Assembly: GCA_014804225.1 (NCBI GenBank)
Contig: JAAVAF010000020.1
Location: 1-17,127, forward strand
Length of the DNA stretch: 17,127 bases
From: Lachnospiraceae bacterium
GTDB taxonomy: Bacteria; Bacillota; Clostridia; Lachnospirales; Lachnospiraceae
Reading direction: 5' to 3'
The notes under the pieces are model-generated. The model was given only the letters and a program-made list of their open reading frames with translations. It did no database searches and had not been told where the DNA came from. A program made the translations under genes and the position numbers. Positions 13,464-17,127 of the stretch are shown in pieces; within the stretch, counting starts at the first letter, position 1, and every line of letters begins with the position of its first letter.

Positions 13464-14486
13464 TTACAATATTTTATCTAAATATTCGGAATAAGCATAC
13501 AGAATCTGATCGCCAAGCACAACTCTTGACCAACCGTTGCTTCCGATACCGGTACGATAAATCATATCACCCGGATTGATTTGTATGATAATCGTATCGT
13601 CACTTGCCGTACTCGGAACCGTTCTTAAGCTAAGCTCCGTAACGTTTGGCGTCACAACCTCCACCACATCAACATACTGCGCAATCACAATCGAAGCCGG
13701 GTCAATATATTCCGCGCCGGACGGATCATGTGCGTCAGCAATGCCATCATAATTAAAGTATGCCACATTCATATCCACCGCACCGTTTATTCCGGGGAGC
13801 ACTGCCGTATTTGTATACTGCCACATCATATGCGGGCCCGTATAAGTGCAGGCAGGTGTAAGCGGGAACGGATCTGACGGATACCATGCCGCCCATACCT
13901 TAAAATTATTTAATATGCTCATATCCCAATATGCGCTATTTTCCATATCGTTTTTTGAAGCATAAAACATAGGCGTATAGCCTTGTGCTGCAATTGTGTT
14001 CAAAAATATTGCAGCGAACGCCGTACGAATCGATTTGTCAATTCCATAGTGGCGATTCGCACTATTTTTATATCCCTCGCAATCATATACGACCGGAAAT
14101 GTAATCTTGTACTTACTCAGTATATTTGCAGTAAACAGAGCCTCCTCCGTCACTTCTTCAACCGATACTGCCGTCGAAAAGAAGTATGCACCGACTTTGA
14201 TGCCCACGCGGTTTGCCTCCTGCATATTATATCTTGCGTACGGATCTTCATATAAAATTCCGGTTGCCTGTGTGCGGTAGCCTACGCGAATCATCGCAAA
14301 CTGCACGCCGGAGGCTGCAACCAGATCCCAGTTGATGAGTCCCTGATAACGCGATACATCGATTCCAAGCGATGCCATTGGAATCTCGCTAGGCGCTGCA
14401 TATGTAGTTGTCTGCGGTATGATTGACGCAAGCGTAATTACAAGTACCATGATAAGTGCTTTTATTCTAGTTGTTACGTGTTTCAT
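13464..14486 (-). CDS. Secreted GH25 muramidase with C-terminal SH3-like domain
   Basis: It hydrolyses the MurNAc-GlcNAc bond of peptidoglycan outside the cell. The preferred start gives 340 residues. A signal peptide spans about 1-30 (TRIKALIMVLVITLA...TTTYA|APSE). The GH25 domain (about 39-225) has GIDVSRYQGLINW (Asp43), YFFSTAVSVEEVTEEA, the catalytic FPVVYDCEGY (Asp135 and Glu137) and MMWQYTNTA. After a linker, residues about 265-340 look like a bacterial SH3 domain (LSLRTVPSTASDDTIIIQINPGD...GWSRVVLGDQILYAYSEYL), probably wall-binding. ATGs at 14501 and 14492 are in frame, but AGGAG lies 7 nt before the ATG at 14486. It separates the TIGR04086-type gene from scfA and has its own promoter. 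Confidence 0.92.
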   Translation of the reverse strand: MKHVTTRIKALIMVLVITLASIIPQTTTYAAPSEIPMASLGIDVSRYQGLINWDLVAASGVQFAMIRVGYRTQATGILYEDPYARYNMQEANRVGIKVGAYFFSTAVSVEEVTEEALFTANILSKYKITFPVVYDCEGYKNSANRHYGIDKSIRTAFAAIFLNTIAAQGYTPMFYASKNDMENSAYWDMSILNNFKVWAAWYPSDPFPLTPACTYTGPHMMWQYTNTAVLPGINGAVDMNVAYFNYDGIADAHDPSGAEYIDPASIVIAQYVDVVEVVTPNVTELSLRTVPSTASDDTIIIQINPGDMIYRTGIGSNGWSRVVLGDQILYAYSEYLDKIL

Positions 14487-14544
14487 CTTCATTCTCCTCA
14501 TTTGCTTTTTTTACAGTGTCCCACTGCACTTTATGTTCGCGTAG

Positions 14545-14553
14545 AGTATAACA
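14545..14553 (-). promoter_or_regulatory. Extended -10 promoter of the GH25 gene
   Basis: On the minus strand TGTTATACT (14553-14545) is an extended -10 with a poor -35. Initiation near 14538 would give a leader of about 50 nt. The remaining sequence up to 14669 shows no gene and no convincing terminator. Confidence 0.5.
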
Positions 14554-14669
14554 TATTTTTCGACAAAAGAATAGTATTTTTTGCAAAATTCCTGTTTTTG
14601 GAACTTTTATTGAAACAATTTACCTTTGGAGCAGTATCTTTACACACTTTTCATAAAATAAAATCAAGT

Positions 14670-15041
14670 CTATCCAAGCATTCCACCAAGCATTCCGCTT
14701 CCTGCACAGATAAAAAGAGTCGTCATGCAAGAATTACTCAATAAATCAATTTTTCCCTCCACTGCAAACGTCACTGCACAGATTACCAGGAAATACACGG
14801 CCCCCGCCGCCATTCCCCAGATAAATCTGCGGCTTGCCGCTCCCTTTGAGAAAAACAGCCCCGCAAGCAGCGATGACAGACAGTATACCACGATAATCCC
14901 AACATCAACCACATTTTCACCGAGTGAAAACTTGTACAACAAGCCTGCCACCAAAACAAGCAGCACTCCTGTTATCACATAAGCCGCCAGCAGACATTTT
15001 AACAATGCGACCAGCCTTTCCGTTACAAAACCGCTTTTCAT
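14670..15041 (-). CDS. Small four-helix membrane protein, TIGR04086-like
   Basis: 123 residues with four hydrophobic helices (about 12-36, 46-65, 72-94, 101-122) and a glycine-rich C-terminus ending GMLGGMLG. The size, topology and position upstream of a SCIFF-secDF cluster fit the TIGR04086 family of uncharacterised Firmicutes membrane proteins, which commonly lies near yajC and scfA. The family call leans partly on context. No catalytic motif is visible. AAGGAGGG lies about 8 nt before the ATG. A 9-bp hairpin lies just upstream of the ribosome binding site. yajC is not next to it here; the upstream neighbour is a divergent transporter gene. Confidence 0.75.
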   Translation of the reverse strand: MKSGFVTERLVALLKCLLAAYVITGVLLVLVAGLLYKFSLGENVVDVGIIVVYCLSSLLAGLFFSKGAASRRFIWGMAAGAVYFLVICAVTFAVEGKIDLLSNSCMTTLFICAGSGMLGGMLG

Positions 15042-15061
15042 AGAATTCCCTCCTTTTTTGC

Positions 15062-15090
15062 CGATTGAAAAATCGTGGTCCTTTCAATCG
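15062..15090 (-). promoter_or_regulatory. Perfect 9-bp dyad before the TIGR04086-like gene
   Basis: CGATTGAAA (15062-15070) and TTTCAATCG (15082-15090) form a perfect inverted repeat with an 11-nt loop. It lies 20-50 nt upstream of the start codon and directly before the Shine-Dalgarno. It could be an operator or a leader hairpin affecting translation. Confidence 0.4.
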
Positions 15091-15116
15091 AACTCCCTAA
15101 AATTTTCATAATTATC

Positions 15117-15145
15117 TTGTATTATTTTACCAACGCTGATATAAT
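15117..15145 (+). promoter_or_regulatory. Promoter of the CNNM/HlyC transporter gene
   Basis: TTGTAT (15117-15122), a 17-nt spacer and a perfect TATAAT (15140-15145). It gives a leader of about 120 nt before the TTG start. That leader includes the dyad TATGCTGAT (15147-15155) with ATCAGCATA (15213-15221). Confidence 0.65.
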
Positions 15146-15271
15146 CTATGCTGATATATGCTTTGATATGCTTCCATCAACAAGATTTGGGTTGGCACAA
15201 TATGCAAAAAGCATCAGCATAATACGATTTTTAATAATTATTTTTTAACATCAAAAAGGAGTGATTTTACT

Positions 15272-16609
15272 TTGGATACCCCTGGTGCCATACAACTCGC
15301 TGTTCTTGCAGTACTTTTAGTGCTGTCAGCGTTTTTTTCATCGGCAGAAACTGCCCTTACAACAATCAGCATCGTAAAAGTTCGTGCGATGGTGGAGGAA
15401 AATCCGAAAGGGCGGGTGCTTACACTTCAAAAGATTCTCAATAGCAAAAGCAAGCTTATCAGTGCTGTTCTTATTGGAAACAATATCGTAAATATGAGCG
15501 CATCTTCACTCATGACCGCACTTGTCATTCGCATATGGGGAAATGCGGCTGTCGGTATCGGTACCGGCGCACTTACGATGTTCGTCCTTGTATTTGGTGA
15601 AATCGTTCCCAAAACATGGGCCATGTGCAATAATGAGAAGCTTTCCCTTGCATATGCAAACATTATCTATTTTCTAATGAATATCCTCACACCTGTTATT
15701 TTTATTGTCGATAAAATCGCCGGCTTTTTTCTGAGGCTGCTGCATATTGACCCATCAAGCCGTGCAGCAATGACGGAAACCGAGTTGAAAACATATGTTG
15801 ACGTCAGTCATGAAGACGGCGTCATCGAACAGGAAGAGAAAAAGTTAATTTACAACGTGTTTGAATTTGGCGATTCCATTGCAAAGGATATTATGATTCC
15901 GCGTATCAGCATGACCACGGTTGACGTGAATGCTTCCTATGACGAGCTGCTTGCGATTTTCAGCGAATCCATGTACACTCGTATTCCTGTATATGAAGAT
16001 GAGATTGATAATATTATCGGTTTTGTAAATGTTAAGGATTTCCTTTTGGTAACGGACAAATCTGTTTTTCAGATACGCGACATTATGCGTGAGGGGTATT
16101 ACACCTATGAATACAAAAAGACAGCCGACCTACTGCTTGAAATGCGCCATATCACTTCAAATGTAGCGCTTGTCTTAAACGAATACGGCGCAACTGTCGG
16201 CATGATTACAATTGAAGATTTGCTTGAGGAAATCGTTGGCGAGATACGCGATGAGTATGACGAGGACGAAGCGGAGCTCTTGAAACAGCTTGATGATTTT
16301 CAATATGAAGTCGGCGGCAGCATGAAGTTAAACGATATCAACGATGCGCTAAACACGACCTTTGAATCGGAAGATTACGATTCCATCGGCGGTATCATGA
16401 TCGAATTGTTAGACCGTTTCCCGACTGAGGGCGAAGAAGTTATCACCGAGAACGGGATCTCTCTTACTGCAACAAAAGTTGACAACAATCGTATTGAAAC
16501 GGTTGTGATCCTGCTGCCTCCTCCTGTGGAAGAAGAAAGTGAGGAAGGCACCGATGAAGTAAATGAAAGTAATGACACACAAGATACAACAACAGGGCAG
16601 TCGCACTAA
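15272..16609 (+). CDS. CNNM/HlyC-CorC family membrane transporter with CBS pair
   Basis: 445 residues with three modules. Residues about 5-190 are the DUF21/CNNM membrane domain, with the signature AFFSSAETALT (20-30), LIGNNIVNMSASS and FGEIVPKT (108-115). Residues about 205-325 are a CBS pair (DIMIPRISMTTVD, YTRIPVYEDEIDNIIGFVNVKDFL, VALVLNEYGATVGMITIEDLLEEIVGEI), and about 340-417 the CorC_HlyC domain. An acidic, Thr/Glu-rich tail follows. Relatives export Mg2+ or affect divalent-cation and Na+ homeostasis at the cytoplasmic membrane. The older name hemolysin C is misleading. The start is TTG at 15272, with AAAAAGGAGTG upstream. The stop codon lies in the loop of the terminator. Confidence 0.93.
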   Translation: MDTPGAIQLAVLAVLLVLSAFFSSAETALTTISIVKVRAMVEENPKGRVLTLQKILNSKSKLISAVLIGNNIVNMSASSLMTALVIRIWGNAAVGIGTGALTMFVLVFGEIVPKTWAMCNNEKLSLAYANIIYFLMNILTPVIFIVDKIAGFFLRLLHIDPSSRAAMTETELKTYVDVSHEDGVIEQEEKKLIYNVFEFGDSIAKDIMIPRISMTTVDVNASYDELLAIFSESMYTRIPVYEDEIDNIIGFVNVKDFLLVTDKSVFQIRDIMREGYYTYEYKKTADLLLEMRHITSNVALVLNEYGATVGMITIEDLLEEIVGEIRDEYDEDEAELLKQLDDFQYEVGGSMKLNDINDALNTTFESEDYDSIGGIMIELLDRFPTEGEEVITENGISLTATKVDNNRIETVVILLPPPVEEESEEGTDEVNESNDTQDTTTGQSH

Positions 16610-16636
16610 TTGAGTTCGTGCGACTGCCCTGTTGTT
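16588..16636. terminator. Bidirectional terminator with 19-bp perfect stem
   Basis: AACAACAGGGCAGTCGCAC (16588-16606) is perfectly complementary to 16618-16636, with an 11-nt loop that contains the transporter stop codon TAA. It lies between two convergent genes and can serve both. The left arm encodes the last six residues of the transporter. Confidence 0.9.
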
Positions 16637-16650
16637 TATTCCATTTTCTT

Positions 16651-17127
16651 TTACATCTCTGCAAAAAACTTATATGTATTCATCATCTCGTCCGGTATCT
16701 CATCGGTCACCTTCTGTAAAGCCTTGATCTTAAGCTCAAACTCCTGTTTCTTCTTCTGGGCATTTCTCATGCTCCTTGCCTGCGCCACCTCATACGGACG
16801 CTGGGCATTCAGTTTCGTTCGAAGCGATTTCTCGAACGGACAATAAGTTGCAAGCAGCTCTCTTGCCACCTTGTTCATCTTCATGGAACCGTTCGCCTCA
16901 TTCTTAATCCATGCCTCATAATCCAGCAGGAAAATCTCACGCGAATTGTTTCTCGCCTTCTGTATCTGAAGCTTCACCTTCTCGCGCGCCTCGTCGGAAA
17001 GATCGCGGTTCTTTCTGTAGAACTGGATATAATCCATGTATTCCGAAGTAAGCGACTTCACCTTCACATCATTCCATGCCATACCTTGTATGCAGCGGCA
17101 AATTTCCCACCGGAAACGTCCAAACAT
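16651..17127 (-). CDS. Unrecognised charged helical protein, possibly 5'-truncated
   Basis: I do not recognise this protein. 158 residues are visible, starting at a Met codon that coincides with the window edge, so the real start may lie outside. It is rich in Lys, Glu and Arg, largely helical in appearance, and has no membrane segment or signal peptide. Recognisable stretches are AWNDVKVKSLTSEYMDYIQFYRK, the basic stretch AQRPYEVAQARSMRNAQKKKQEF and the end DEIPDEMMNTYKFFAEM. It is convergent with the CNNM transporter and ends near the shared terminator. Codon use resembles its neighbours, and the long open frame with a terminator right after the stop supports a real gene. Confidence 0.7.
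   Translation of the reverse strand: MFGRFRWEICRCIQGMAWNDVKVKSLTSEYMDYIQFYRKNRDLSDEAREKVKLQIQKARNNSREIFLLDYEAWIKNEANGSMKMNKVARELLATYCPFEKSLRTKLNAQRPYEVAQARSMRNAQKKKQEFELKIKALQKVTDEIPDEMMNTYKFFAEM

Noticed and set aside
14595..14625. Terminator for the TIGR04086-like gene
   Set aside because: A weak 8-bp AT-rich stem with a G-U pair, and no T run follows on the minus strand.

Overview
The window looks like a chromosomal stretch from a low-to-moderate GC Clostridia, most likely Lachnospiraceae. The evidence is strong Shine-Dalgarno sites, frequent TTG/GTG starts, a fused SecDF, and a SCIFF peptide with its radical-SAM maturase next to secDF, which is a clostridial hallmark. Every call comes from reading the sequence; no database search was run.

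Layout. (1) 1-3161, minus: the proximal part of an F-type ATP synthase operon, atpB-atpE-atpF-atpA, with atpA cut by the window edge. No delta-subunit gene (atpH) lies between atpF and atpA, AtpA has an unusual N-terminus, and AtpE carries a signal peptide. Upstream, a perfect consensus promoter is followed within a few bases of its predicted start by a terminator hairpin. (2) 3354-5769: a divergent pair made of a LytTR response regulator (minus) and a GHKL sensor histidine kinase (plus). The shared intergenic region holds back-to-back promoters, a 20-bp-period direct repeat and competing dyads. (3) 5968-9204, minus: traX-like gene, acyl-ACP thioesterase and recJ, closely spaced. (4) 9352-13347, minus: scfA (48-aa SCIFF precursor), scfB (maturase) and secDF, ending in a strong terminator. 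(5) 13464-15041, minus: a secreted GH25 muramidase and a small TIGR04086-type membrane protein. (6) 15272-16609, plus: a CNNM/HlyC-type transporter, ending in a 19-bp-stem bidirectional terminator. (7) 16651-17127, minus: an unrecognised gene, probably truncated.

The most biologically distinctive unit is the ranthipeptide (SCIFF) locus. ScfA is the ribosomally made precursor, ScfB is expected to install thioether bonds on it, and SecDF is part of the general secretion machinery and is probably co-transcribed. A 37-bp hairpin-forming repeat occurs as a tandem pair after secDF and as a single copy inside a larger dyad between scfA and scfB. Two stem positions have changed in a compensating way, so it behaves like a REP-like RNA element rather than random similarity.
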